From an uncultured Prevotellaceae bacterium (GTDB lineage Bacteria; Bacteroidota; Bacteroidia; Bacteroidales; Bacteroidaceae), in the NCBI GenBank assembly GCA_900318795.1, contig ONLU01000016.1, forward strand, positions 1 through 46,874: a stretch of DNA of 46,874 nt. The letters are read 5' to 3'. The notes beneath the pieces are model-generated. The model did not search any database. It was not told the DNA's origin and saw nothing but the letters and a program-made list of their open reading frames with translations. Numbering within the stretch: the stretch's first letter is position 1; the number at the start of each line of letters is the position of its first letter. Shown one piece after another: positions 16,588 to 25,006 of the stretch. The position numbers and the translations under genes were made by a program.

Positions 16588-19407
16588 ATGCAAAAAAAGC
16601 TGAAACTCATTGTGATAGCCTTATGCTTCGCATCTTCGGCATTTGCCCAGTCGACAAACGGAACAGTGGTAGACAATCTGGGAGAACCGATTGTCGGCGC
16701 CATTGTGACCGTAGAAGGCAGCAACGTCTCTACGACTACCGACATCAACGGCAACTACCGCATTGCAGCTCCAAAAGGAGCCAAAGTGACCATCGCGTAT
16801 ATCGGCTATCAGCCACAGACCGTTAATCCGGGTGGCACCATCTACCTTCAGAAAGACGAGGCAGATGATGATGAACAACAAGAGACTTTGGACGAGCAAA
16901 CGTTCACATTCACTGAGAACCAGTTGGGTGAGGACGACGACATGTCGCAGAACGTGTCCATCATCTCGTCCAACCGGAACATTTATGCCTCACAGGTGGG
17001 ATATTTGTTCAGCCCAGTACGTTTCCGCTACCGTGCTTTCAATCAGAAGTACAACGAAATCTACATCAACGGCGCCCAGATGAACGACATGGAGAGCGGC
17101 CAGTTCCGCTATTCACTCGTGGGTGGTCTGAACCAGCAGACTCGTGGCGTAGAAAACGCACTTCCCTTCGAGGCCAACAACTTCTCGATGGCTGGTATGG
17201 GCGGCTCTAACAACTACGACTTTCGCCCCAGCCACATGGCTACGGGCAGCCGCATCACCCTCAGCGGTGCCAACCGCAACTATACGGTTCGCGGCATGTT
17301 TACACACAACACCGGTCTGATGTCCAACGGGTGGGCTTTCTCAGCCAACGTCACCTATCGTTGGGCGGGTATGGGTACCAGCTATGTGAAGGGAACGTTC
17401 TACAACTCGCTCTCCTACTTCTTTGGAGCCGAGAAGAAGCTGAACGACCGTCACTCGCTGAGCCTTGTCACTTGGGGCAATCCCACAGAACGTGCAGGAC
17501 AGGGTGCTGCCACAGACGAGAGCTACTGGCTAGCCAACGACTATTTCTACAACCCCTACTGGGGCTATCAGAACGGCAAGAAGCGCAACTCGCGCGTCAT
17601 CAGCGACTATGCGCCAACGGTGCTTCTGACGTGGGACTGGAACATCAACGACCGTTCCAAGTTGACTACTACGCTGACAGGACGCTACTCGATGTACAAG
17701 AGCACCAAGCTCAACTACAATAACAGCGAGAACCCACAGCCCGACTACTGGAAAAGCCTGCCGTCAAGCTACTATGACGTATGGTATCCTGAGGATGAAG
17801 CTGGCCGCACACTGTCAGGCTATGACGACTACTATCGTGCTCGCACCTACCTGATGGGCAGCGAGGAGGCACGCCAGATCAACTGGGACCGTTTGTACTA
17901 CGCCAACCAAATGGGCAACGCTTCAGGGCGCGATGCTATGTACTACGTTCAGGCCAGGAACAACAACAACCTGAACCTGACGCTGGCTTCGACGCTGAAG
18001 ACGGAGCTGAATAAGAATACCAACTGGAATGTGGGCCTGCAGCTGGCTACCAACAAGGGTATGCACTACCAGACGATGGAGGACCTGCTGGGCGCCAACA
18101 CGTTCCACAACATCAACACCTACGCGCTGGGCAACTATCCCTCGACGGACGTTCGCGTACAGTACGACCTGAACAATCCTAACGCCGTAGTGAAAGAGGG
18201 TGACCGCTTTGCCTATGACTACAACCTGCTGGTGCGCAAGGCACAGGCATGGACCTCGTTGCAATACAAGAAGAACTCGCTGGCAGCCTTCGTTGCAGGA
18301 CGCATCGGCGGTGTCACCATGCAGCGCGACGGCAAGATGCGCAATGGTGTGGCAGAAGCATTGGGTATGTCGTCCTACGGTAAAAGTGGTACGGCCAAGT
18401 TCCTAGAAGGTGGCGGCAAAGCCGGTCTGACCTATTATCTGGGCGCTGGCAACACCATCCAACTGGGTGCCGGCTACGAGCTGAAAGCTCCCCAGGCACA
18501 GGCTGCCTTCGTCTCTCCCGAGGTCTCCAACGATTTCGTACACAACCTGAAGAACGAGAAGGTGTTCAGTTCGGAAGTGGGCTATCAGTTTGAGACTTCC
18601 TGGATGAAGGCCAACATCAACGGCTACTACAGCACCATCAAGGACGCTTCCGAGTGGCAGTGCTTCTTCTACGACGACATTGCCTCGTTCTCGTATGTCT
18701 CTATGACGGGTATGAAGAAGGAGTACTACGGTCTGGAGTGGGGTCTGAACTTCAAGATCAACTCTGCCTTCAGCATCAAGACGCTGGGAACCATCAGCGA
18801 AGCCAAGAACACCAACAATGCCGACGTCGTTTACATGAACTCGACAGAGGGCAAGTACTACGGTGACATAGTATATAATAAGAACATGCGCGAAGCCGGC
18901 ACTCCGCTGTCAGCCTACAACCTGACGCTGAGCTACCACTCCAAGGGCTGGTACATCGACGTCATGGGCAACTACTACGACCGCATCTACCTCAGCTATT
19001 CTCCCTCTTACCGCTACGGTTCGACGCTGGAGAACCGCCAGAAGTCTTACTTGAACAGCGGTATCGCAGCCGAACAGGTGTTTACCACCAACGAGGCTGG
19101 CGACAAGGTACTGCTCTCTGACGCCATCGCTCAGGAGAAGGGCAAGGGCGGCTTCATGCTCGACCTTAGCATCGGCAAGAGCATCTGGCTGAAGAAGGGT
19201 TCGCTCAGCATCAACCTCACGCTGACCAACGTTCTCAACAACCGCAAGATGGTGACGGGAGGATACGAGCAGAGCCGCAGCAACTACTCGGTGAACTCCA
19301 CTACCGGCGAGGTAGGCAGCGCCCGCATCTACAAGTTCGACCGCAACCCGAAGAAATATTACGCTTACGGTATCAACGGTATGCTGAACATTGCTTATAA
19401 ATTCTAA
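16588..19407 (+). CDS. TonB-dependent receptor with carboxypeptidase-like regulatory domain
   Basis: A 939-residue outer-membrane transporter. The signal peptide ends at ASSAFAQ. Residues about 22-90 form a CarboxypepD-reg/CNA-B-like domain (NGTVVDNLGEPIVGA, TTDINGNYRI, IAYIGYQPQ) found in SusC-like and other Bacteroidota receptors. A diverged plug (IYINGAQMNDMESGQFRYSL) is followed by a beta-barrel of alternating aromatic strands ending with a terminal Phe (LNIAYKF). It lacks the strong SusC hallmarks and no SusD partner follows. Instead two OB-fold-like lipoproteins do, and secreted nucleases flank the operon. Import of nucleic-acid fragments is therefore an inference from context. The next gene starts 3 bp after its stop. 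Confidence 0.88.
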   Translation: MQKKLKLIVIALCFASSAFAQSTNGTVVDNLGEPIVGAIVTVEGSNVSTTTDINGNYRIAAPKGAKVTIAYIGYQPQTVNPGGTIYLQKDEADDDEQQETLDEQTFTFTENQLGEDDDMSQNVSIISSNRNIYASQVGYLFSPVRFRYRAFNQKYNEIYINGAQMNDMESGQFRYSLVGGLNQQTRGVENALPFEANNFSMAGMGGSNNYDFRPSHMATGSRITLSGANRNYTVRGMFTHNTGLMSNGWAFSANVTYRWAGMGTSYVKGTFYNSLSYFFGAEKKLNDRHSLSLVTWGNPTERAGQGAATDESYWLANDYFYNPYWGYQNGKKRNSRVISDYAPTVLLTWDWNINDRSKLTTTLTGRYSMYKSTKLNYNNSENPQPDYWKSLPSSYYDVWYPEDEAGRTLSGYDDYYRARTYLMGSEEARQINWDRLYYANQMGNASGRDAMYYVQARNNNNLNLTLASTLKTELNKNTNWNVGLQLATNKGMHYQTMEDLLGANTFHNINTYALGNYPSTDVRVQYDLNNPNAVVKEGDRFAYDYNLLVRKAQAWTSLQYKKNSLAAFVAGRIGGVTMQRDGKMRNGVAEALGMSSYGKSGTAKFLEGGGKAGLTYYLGAGNTIQLGAGYELKAPQAQAAFVSPEVSNDFVHNLKNEKVFSSEVGYQFETSWMKANINGYYSTIKDASEWQCFFYDDIASFSYVSMTGMKKEYYGLEWGLNFKINSAFSIKTLGTISEAKNTNNADVVYMNSTEGKYYGDIVYNKNMREAGTPLSAYNLTLSYHSKGWYIDVMGNYYDRIYLSYSPSYRYGSTLENRQKSYLNSGIAAEQVFTTNEAGDKVLLSDAIAQEKGKGGFMLDLSIGKSIWLKKGSLSINLTLTNVLNNRKMVTGGYEQSRSNYSVNSTTGEVGSARIYKFDRNPKKYYAYGINGMLNIAYKF

Positions 19408-19410
19408 AAC

Positions 19411-20697
19411 ATGCAGACGATTATGAAGACCAAGAAATATATTCTCTTCGCACTGGCAACCCTCGGACTTGCCACATCGTGTGAGAACTTAGAATGGAAT
19501 GCTCCTGACAACCCAGAAGTTGGAGTAGAGGCCTACGGCAACAAGTATATACAAGTCACCAACCTGAAGACCATTGCCGAGCTGAAGTCTCTCTACAGCA
19601 ACGAGATTAACAACAACACGCTGAAGCAGGTCAAGCAGCCCATGCAGATCAAGGGCATCATCACTGGTAACGACGAAGGTGGCAACATCTATAACTCGCT
19701 GTACCTTCAGGACAACACCGGTGCCATAGCCATCAGCATCGGACAGGGCGGGCTCTATGGTCCCTTTGCCATCGGACAGGCAGTACTCATCGAGCTGGAA
19801 GGACTCTATGTCGGCGGTTACGGCAAGCAACCCCAGATAGGTACCACGTACACCAATCCCAACAGGGAAGATGCCACGCCACAGGTGGGTCGCATGAGCC
19901 GCTACGAGTGGCAGAATCACTACCGCCTGCTGGCTAAGAGCGACGGACTTGCCGACGGGCTCTTTGTAGCCCCCATCGAGTGCAAGTGGAATCTGAACAA
20001 CTTGGACATTGCCAGGTATTGCGGCAGCCTCGTCACCCTGAAAGGTGTTGAGTTGAGCGAAGCCAATGGAACAGCAGTGTTCGCCCCCTCTGACGGCAGT
20101 GTCAGCCTGACAGCCAACTGTGCCAACCGCAACATCAACGGACTGAGCAATGTTGTGCTGCGCACCAGCACATACGCCAAGTTCGCCAACAAGGCTATGC
20201 CTACAGGCCGTGTGGACATCACGGGCGTAGCAACCCGCTATAACGACGTATGGCAGCTTCTGATGCGCACCGAGAGCGACATCGTGGCTTCGTCCACTGA
20301 ACCTGCACCCGTAGCAACGCCTCAGGGCAAGGGCACACTGGCCGATCCCTTCAACGTAGCAGCGGTCACTGCCTTCACCAAGGGACTCAATGCCGACGTC
20401 CAGTCATCAGAAGTTTACGCCAAGGGCTACATTGTCAAAGTGAGCGACATTGACACCTCTGGCACATACGGCAATGCTACTTATCTCATTTCCGACCAGA
20501 AGGACGGCTCAACAGGCAGTTTCCAGATCTACCGCGGCTACGGCTTGGGCAACGAGAAGTTTAACGCCAAGGGGGCTACCATCATCAAGGAGGGTGACGA
20601 AGTCATCGTCTACGGAAAGGTGGTCAACTACAAAGGTAACACTCCACAGTTCGCACAGGGCAGCTACATCACATCGCTGAACGGCAAGACAAAGTAA
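19411..20697 (+). CDS. DUF5689-type OB-fold-like surface lipoprotein
   Basis: A 428-residue lipoprotein with a signal peptide and lipobox (FALATLGLATSC). The acidic residues after the Cys (ENLEW) resemble surface-export signals. The first part, residues about 55-300, looks like the DUF5689 domain, with MQIKGIITGNDEGGNIYNSL and LYLQDNTGAIAISIG. The end (residues about 310-428) has the same OB-fold-like module that repeats in the next gene (GTLADPFNVAAVTAFTKGL and VYAKGYIVKVSDI). An in-frame ATG at 19423 gives a more typical lipoprotein start (MKTKKY). DUF5689 proteins are, to my knowledge, linked with secreted nucleases in Bacteroidota. It probably binds cargo for the TonB receptor. Confidence 0.75.
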   Translation: MQTIMKTKKYILFALATLGLATSCENLEWNAPDNPEVGVEAYGNKYIQVTNLKTIAELKSLYSNEINNNTLKQVKQPMQIKGIITGNDEGGNIYNSLYLQDNTGAIAISIGQGGLYGPFAIGQAVLIELEGLYVGGYGKQPQIGTTYTNPNREDATPQVGRMSRYEWQNHYRLLAKSDGLADGLFVAPIECKWNLNNLDIARYCGSLVTLKGVELSEANGTAVFAPSDGSVSLTANCANRNINGLSNVVLRTSTYAKFANKAMPTGRVDITGVATRYNDVWQLLMRTESDIVASSTEPAPVATPQGKGTLADPFNVAAVTAFTKGLNADVQSSEVYAKGYIVKVSDIDTSGTYGNATYLISDQKDGSTGSFQIYRGYGLGNEKFNAKGATIIKEGDEVIVYGKVVNYKGNTPQFAQGSYITSLNGKTK

Positions 20698-20733
20698 ACT
20701 CAATAACGAAACACGAATAAAAACAAAAATATT

Positions 20734-22803
20734 ATGAAAAGAATAGCAAATTATCTGATTGCGCTGGCCGTAGCGGCCTTCACATTCACCAGCTGCGCGG
20801 ACGTGCCCTCTCCCTTTGGGGACATCGTCAAGCCAGACTCAGGCGACGTTGTGGTCATCGAGCCCTCAGGAACAGGTACAGAGGCTGACCCCTACAACGT
20901 GGCAGGTGTGCTGGAGTACATCTCTGGTCTGGGTGCAGACACTCCTTCACCAAAGGAAGTCTACATCAAGGGCTATGCCGTCGAGCTGACCGACATCTCG
21001 GCCAGTTACGGCAATGCCACCTTTACCATTTCCGACAATGCCGAAGGCACTGCCAACAAGTTCACCGTCTATCGTGCTGCCGGCTTAGGCAACCAGAAGG
21101 TAACCGACGAAAGTTTCATCAAGCAGGGCGATATAGTTGTCATCTGTGGTAAGGTGACCAACTACAAGGGCAACACCCCCGAGACCGTCCAGGGCGCTGC
21201 CTACGTCTACTCCGTCAACGGCAAGAGCGGCGGTGGTGCTACTCCAGCCACAACGCTCGGTACCAAGGACGCTCCCCTCACTATTGCCCAGGCTCTTGAA
21301 ACCATCAACGCACTGGCTGACAATGGTACTACTGCACAGGATGCCTATGTTGCCGGTAAGATTACAAAGATCAAGACTGCAGATGCCGATATTGCCAAGT
21401 ACAAGAATATCGACTACATCATCTCCGACGGCACTAACGAGCTGACTGTCTTCCGCGGCAAGAACATTGACAATACAGACTTTACCGCAGCAGGACAAAT
21501 CAACGTGGGCGACGAGGTCGTTGTCATTGGCAAGCTGACCAAGTTTGTCAAAGACGGCAACACCACACCTGAGGTTGCCCAGGGCAACTACATTGTCAAG
21601 CTGACCAAGGGTTCAAGCGGCGGCGACAGCGGCCTTGGCACTAAAGACGCTCCACTCACTGTAGCAAAGGCACTGGAGATTATCAACGCACTGGCAGATG
21701 GTGGCGAGACTGCTGATGCATACGTCAAGGGAACCATCTCGCAGGTGACAAGCTACAACTCAAACTACAAGAGCATTACCTACTACATCTCTGACGACGG
21801 CAAGACAACAAACGAACTGCAGGTCTACAGCGGCAAGGGACTGAACGGCGCCGAATTCGCTGCAAAGGAAGATCTGTCCGTGGGTGACCAAGTAGTCATC
21901 AAGGGCAAACTGAAGAAGTATGTCAAGAATGGCAACGTAACACCAGAAATCAACCAGTCAAGCGAAATCGTCACTATTGTCAAGGCATCCGGTGGCGGCA
22001 ACGACCTCGGTACTAAGGACGCTCCCCTCACTGTAGTCAAGGCTTTGGAAATTATCAACGCACTGGCTGACGGTGGCGAGACTGCTGATGCATACGTCAA
22101 GGGAACCATCTCGCAGGTGACAAGCTACAACTCAACCTACAAGAGCATTACCTACTACATCTCTGACGACGGCAAGACAACAAACGAGCTGCAAGTTTAC
22201 AGCGGAAAAGGACAGAACGGTGCTGATTTCGCAGCAAAGGAAGACCTGTCCGTGGGTGACCAAGTTGTCATCAAGGGAAAACTGAAGAAGTATGTCAAGA
22301 ATGGCAAAGTAACACCAGAAATCAACCAGTCAAGCGAAATCGTAACCATCACCAAGGCTTCGGGCGGCGGCAACACGGGCGGTGGCGAAATCAAGGCTGC
22401 CTTTGGAGATCTGGATTGCAGTAACATTGCAGCAATCAAGCTGAGTGACGGAACAACCCTGTCCGTTTCACAGGAAGACGGAAAGTCTGCTCCCATCTAC
22501 CACGAGAGCACCAAGATTATCCGTATCTATGCTCGCAATGCCATCACCATCAATGCCGGAAGCAAGAAGATTGCCAAGGTCGTACTTGACTACGACACCT
22601 ATAACGGAACAGCTTATAAAGGCAACGACGAGATGTACGGCGAGGCTGGCAGCAACAAGATCACACCAACTAAGGACAGTGCCAGCGTTACGTTCTCTAA
22701 TGTCAACAACAGTTCTCTCAAAGTGGTCAACTGGTTAGAAAGCGGTAACTCCGGTGGAACCCAGTTCCGTATTACCGGCATCACCATTACCTACGCGAAC
22801 TAA
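20734..22803 (+). CDS. Lipoprotein with four OB-fold-like repeats
   Basis: A 689-residue lipoprotein (lipobox FTFTSCADVPSPFG). Four OB-fold-like (DUF6359-like) modules follow, starting near 20872, 21256, 21634 and 22006. Each opens with GT(K/E)xxPLTxAxALE-type sequence and contains a (V/A)YVKGxI strand and VGDQVVIKGKL. The third and fourth modules are almost identical, with about six substitutions in 120 residues, showing recent tandem duplication. A separate beta-rich domain of about 135 residues ends the protein (SIVTI linker, then FGDLDCSNIAAIKLSDG to FRITGITITYAN). OB folds often bind nucleic acid, so multivalent binding of extracellular DNA or RNA is a reasonable hypothesis. It is the third gene of the receptor operon. 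Confidence 0.78.
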   Translation: MKRIANYLIALAVAAFTFTSCADVPSPFGDIVKPDSGDVVVIEPSGTGTEADPYNVAGVLEYISGLGADTPSPKEVYIKGYAVELTDISASYGNATFTISDNAEGTANKFTVYRAAGLGNQKVTDESFIKQGDIVVICGKVTNYKGNTPETVQGAAYVYSVNGKSGGGATPATTLGTKDAPLTIAQALETINALADNGTTAQDAYVAGKITKIKTADADIAKYKNIDYIISDGTNELTVFRGKNIDNTDFTAAGQINVGDEVVVIGKLTKFVKDGNTTPEVAQGNYIVKLTKGSSGGDSGLGTKDAPLTVAKALEIINALADGGETADAYVKGTISQVTSYNSNYKSITYYISDDGKTTNELQVYSGKGLNGAEFAAKEDLSVGDQVVIKGKLKKYVKNGNVTPEINQSSEIVTIVKASGGGNDLGTKDAPLTVVKALEIINALADGGETADAYVKGTISQVTSYNSTYKSITYYISDDGKTTNELQVYSGKGQNGADFAAKEDLSVGDQVVIKGKLKKYVKNGKVTPEINQSSEIVTITKASGGGNTGGGEIKAAFGDLDCSNIAAIKLSDGTTLSVSQEDGKSAPIYHESTKIIRIYARNAITINAGSKKIAKVVLDYDTYNGTAYKGNDEMYGEAGSNKITPTKDSASVTFSNVNNSSLKVVNWLESGNSGGTQFRITGITITYAN
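21634..22377 (+). repeat. Two near-identical 372-bp tandem coding repeats
   Basis: Units 21634-22005 and 22006-22377 each encode one OB-like module of 124 codons. They differ mainly at synonymous sites and about six amino acids. Homologous recombination between them could add or delete a module without breaking the frame. The related module starting at 21256 is clearly older, with 126 codons and many substitutions. Confidence 0.9.
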
Positions 22804-22829
22804 TTCCCCCCACTCTATTTCCCTTATCG

Positions 22830-22867
22830 CAGGCGGCGGCCCTCAAGAGTTGCCGCCTGTGTTTTTT
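22830..22867 (+). terminator. Rho-independent terminator of the receptor operon
   Basis: An 8-bp GC-rich stem (CAGGCGGC / GCCGCCTG) is followed by TGTTTTTT. It lies 27 bp after the stop of the OB-repeat lipoprotein. Confidence 0.85.
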
Positions 22868-22943
22868 CCGACAGGTCTCATGAGGAACGCAGATGCCTTT
22901 CTCTGTATAGCGCCTGTCCACTGCAAAAATAATTCACGGAAAA

Positions 22944-22975
22944 TTTGGCTAATCCGAAAAAAAGTCGTACCTTTG
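22944..22975 (+). promoter_or_regulatory. Promoter of rpmE2
   Basis: TTTG (22944-22947) and TACCTTTG (22968-22975) are exactly 20 bp apart, an ideal Bacteroidota promoter, giving a leader of about 50 nt. Confidence 0.82.
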
Positions 22976-23027
22976 CAGCCGCTTTTATGCACAACGAACA
23001 AATAACAATTAATAATAACAAGCAAAA

Positions 23028-23282
23028 ATGAAAAAAGGTATTCATCCAGAAAACTATCGCCCCGTCGTGTTCAAGGACATGTCCAACGGCGATATGTTCC
23101 TTTCGCGTTCTACCGCAAAGACTAATGACACCGTAGAATTCGAAGGCGAAACTTACCCCGTGGTAAAGATTGAAATCTCGAGCACTTCTCACCCCTTCTA
23201 CACTGGTAAGAGCAAGCTCGTCGACACCGCTGGTCGTGTTGATAAGTTCATGAGCCGCTACGGTAAGGCTGCGAAGAAATAA
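23028..23282 (+). CDS. rpmE2: 50S ribosomal protein L31 type B
   Basis: An 84-residue protein with the type B L31 sequence pattern ([29 protein letters not shown] and [13 protein letters not shown]). The zinc-binding cysteines of type A L31 are absent, as expected for type B. It has its own consensus promoter and a hairpin after it, so it is transcribed alone despite sitting between nucleic-acid-locus genes. Confidence 0.95.
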   Translation: MKKGIHPENYRPVVFKDMSNGDMFLSRSTAKTNDTVEFEGETYPVVKIEISSTSHPFYTGKSKLVDTAGRVDKFMSRYGKAAKK

Positions 23283-23308
23283 ATAGATTTCACGCCAAAA
23301 AGACATTC

Positions 23309-23354
23309 AGGCGCGTTCTTAGGTAGTTGCATATGCCTATGACCGCGCCTTTAT
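23309..23354 (+). terminator. Probable terminator after rpmE2
   Basis: Nested hairpin: AGGCGCG (23309-23315) pairs with CGCGCCT (23344-23350), and TAGG pairs with CCTA inside it. TTTAT follows. The long loop lowers certainty. Confidence 0.55.
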
Positions 23355-23395
23355 CAGCTAAAAATCCCAACTGCAACAACACTAAAACGCAACGA

Positions 23396-24319
23396 ATGAA
23401 GACTATACCCCAAATGATTCTCAGTTTCACCTTACTGGCCCTTGTTGCCTGTGGCGGTGACGGCGACGACATCATCGTCGAGCGCAATACACAGAAGCCT
23501 AGTGCCACCGTCGTCAACAACAACCGCAACACGACCGGCCCGAAAGCAGCACAGACGAGATACGAGTTTCCCAAGCTTAAGGAAGGCTACAGCGAGGTCA
23601 TTGTGCACGAATGTACACTCAACAACAAGACCGGCGAAGCGGGTGTCAACTACAGCCTGGAGTGGGACCACCACCGACGCGCTACGCGCTGGGTATGCTA
23701 TCAGATCTATGCCAGCATAAGCCAGTCGAACTACAGCCGTCCAGCCGAAGACCCCTGGGCTTACGACCCCAAAGTGCCGGAAGACGAGCAGCAGGCCACT
23801 TACAACGAGCTGAGCAAGAGCTACTTCCCCTCGACAGGCAGTTTCTACGAGAAAGGGCACATCGTCGCCTCGGCCGACCGTCTCTGCACTCGCGAAGCCA
23901 ACTACCAGACGTTCTACATGACGAACATCTACCCAATGGTACACAACTTCAACGGCGGCATATGGGCCACCATGGAGAAGCGCGTCCGTATATGGGGCGG
24001 TCAAGCAGACACTCTTTACGTCTGCAAAGGTGGCACCATTGACAAGGCCGACGGCATCCTTAACTACACGAAGGGTAACCATATTGTGCCCAAATACTTC
24101 TACATGGCCGTGCTGAGCAAGAAGGGAAGCCAATGGGAAGCGATGGCTTTTTGGATTGAGCACCAGGATGTAACCTCATGGAAAGCCCTGCAGGAATATG
24201 CCATCAGCATTGACGCGCTGGAGTCGAAAACCGGGCTCGACTTTTTCTGCAACTTGCCCGACGACATAGAGAACAAAGTAGAAAGCACACTCACGCTCAG
24301 CTATTGGAATCTAAAATAA
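23396..24319 (+). CDS. NUC1-family DNA/RNA non-specific endonuclease lipoprotein
   Basis: A 307-residue lipoprotein (lipobox LALVAC followed by GGDGDD). Its NUC1-type nuclease domain contains SFYEKGHIVASADR, where Glu-Lys-Gly-His replaces the usual Asp-Arg-Gly-His; the catalytic His is kept. The metal-binding region MTNIYPMVHNFNGGIW and a following ME(K)RVRIWG match the family. Family enzymes cut DNA and RNA without sequence preference. I chose the ATG at 23396, which gives a canonical lipoprotein signal; an upstream in-frame start lies in the rpmE2 terminator. No strong promoter was seen, so read-through from rpmE2 is possible. With the EEP enzyme it makes two secreted nucleases flanking the receptor operon. 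Confidence 0.87.
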   Translation: MKTIPQMILSFTLLALVACGGDGDDIIVERNTQKPSATVVNNNRNTTGPKAAQTRYEFPKLKEGYSEVIVHECTLNNKTGEAGVNYSLEWDHHRRATRWVCYQIYASISQSNYSRPAEDPWAYDPKVPEDEQQATYNELSKSYFPSTGSFYEKGHIVASADRLCTREANYQTFYMTNIYPMVHNFNGGIWATMEKRVRIWGGQADTLYVCKGGTIDKADGILNYTKGNHIVPKYFYMAVLSKKGSQWEAMAFWIEHQDVTSWKALQEYAISIDALESKTGLDFFCNLPDDIENKVESTLTLSYWNLK

Positions 24320-24330
24320 ATCCTAAATCT

Positions 24331-24362
24331 TTTGGTAGTCACAAGTATATTTCGTAACTTTG
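24331..24362 (+). promoter_or_regulatory. Promoter of the peroxidase gene
   Basis: TTTG (24331-24334) and TAACTTTG (24355-24362) are exactly 20 bp apart. The leader is about 40 nt. Confidence 0.8.
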
Positions 24363-24404
24363 GGCCAACGAAAACAATGTTATAACACTAATTTTAAAAG
24401 ACAA

Positions 24405-24959
24405 ATGAAAACCGTTTATGATTTCTCTGTAAAAGACAGAAAAAGTAAAGATGTATCTCTGAAAGAGTATTCCAACGAAGTGCTGCTGATTGTCAACACA
24501 GCCACCAAGTGCGGCTTCACCCCACAGTACGACGAGCTGGAGGCCCTTTACAAGCAATACCACAGCCAGGGTTTCGAGATTCTCGACTTCCCCTGCAACC
24601 AGTTCGGACAGCAGGCTCCGGGCACCGATGAAAGCATCCACGAGTTCTGCAAGCTGAACTTCGGCACCGAGTTCCCGCGTTTCAAGAAGATCAAGGTCAA
24701 CGGCGAGGATGCAGATCCTCTGTACAAGTTCCTGCAGGAGCAGAAAGGCTTCGCCGGCTGGGATCCAGAGCACAACCTGACTGCTATCTTGGACGACATG
24801 CTCGGCAAGGCAGACCCCGACTACAAGCAGAAGCCCGACATCAAGTGGAACTTCACCAAGTTTCTCATCAACAAGAAGGGCCAGGTGATAGCCCGCTTCG
24901 AGCCCACCACCAAGATGGAGGTCATAGAGGCCCAGATTAAGGAAGAATTGGCAAAATAA
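24405..24959 (+). CDS. Glutathione peroxidase-family thiol peroxidase
   Basis: A 184-residue peroxidase of the GPx fold that reduces hydrogen or organic peroxides. The peroxidatic Cys is in NTATKCGFTPQY, the Gln site is in FPCNQFGQQAPG, and the Trp-Asn pair is in IKWNFTKFLI. The extra Cys in FPCNQF matches the resolving Cys position of thioredoxin-dependent GPx enzymes, so electrons probably come from thioredoxin, in line with trxB just downstream. I chose the ATG at 24405 because the family starts with a short xVYDFSVKD strand. Confidence 0.92.
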   Translation: MKTVYDFSVKDRKSKDVSLKEYSNEVLLIVNTATKCGFTPQYDELEALYKQYHSQGFEILDFPCNQFGQQAPGTDESIHEFCKLNFGTEFPRFKKIKVNGEDADPLYKFLQEQKGFAGWDPEHNLTAILDDMLGKADPDYKQKPDIKWNFTKFLINKKGQVIARFEPTTKMEVIEAQIKEELAK

Positions 24960-24966
24960 ACCATAC

Positions 24967-24993
24967 AGCACGGATTACACACCAATCCGTGCT
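24967..24993 (+). terminator. Intercistronic hairpin between peroxidase and trxB
   Basis: AGCACGGATT and AATCCGTGCT form a perfect 10-bp stem with a 7-nt loop. It ends 13 bp before the trxB start. Only a weak U-rich tail follows (TACATTATTATAT), so it may attenuate or protect mRNA ends rather than fully terminate. No trxB-specific promoter is visible. Confidence 0.5.
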
Positions 24994-25006
24994 TACATTA
25001 TTATAT

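Noticed and set aside
24360-24404. Upstream extension of the peroxidase gene
   Set aside because: The extension begins inside the -7 box and lacks similarity to the family; the ATG at 24405 is typical.
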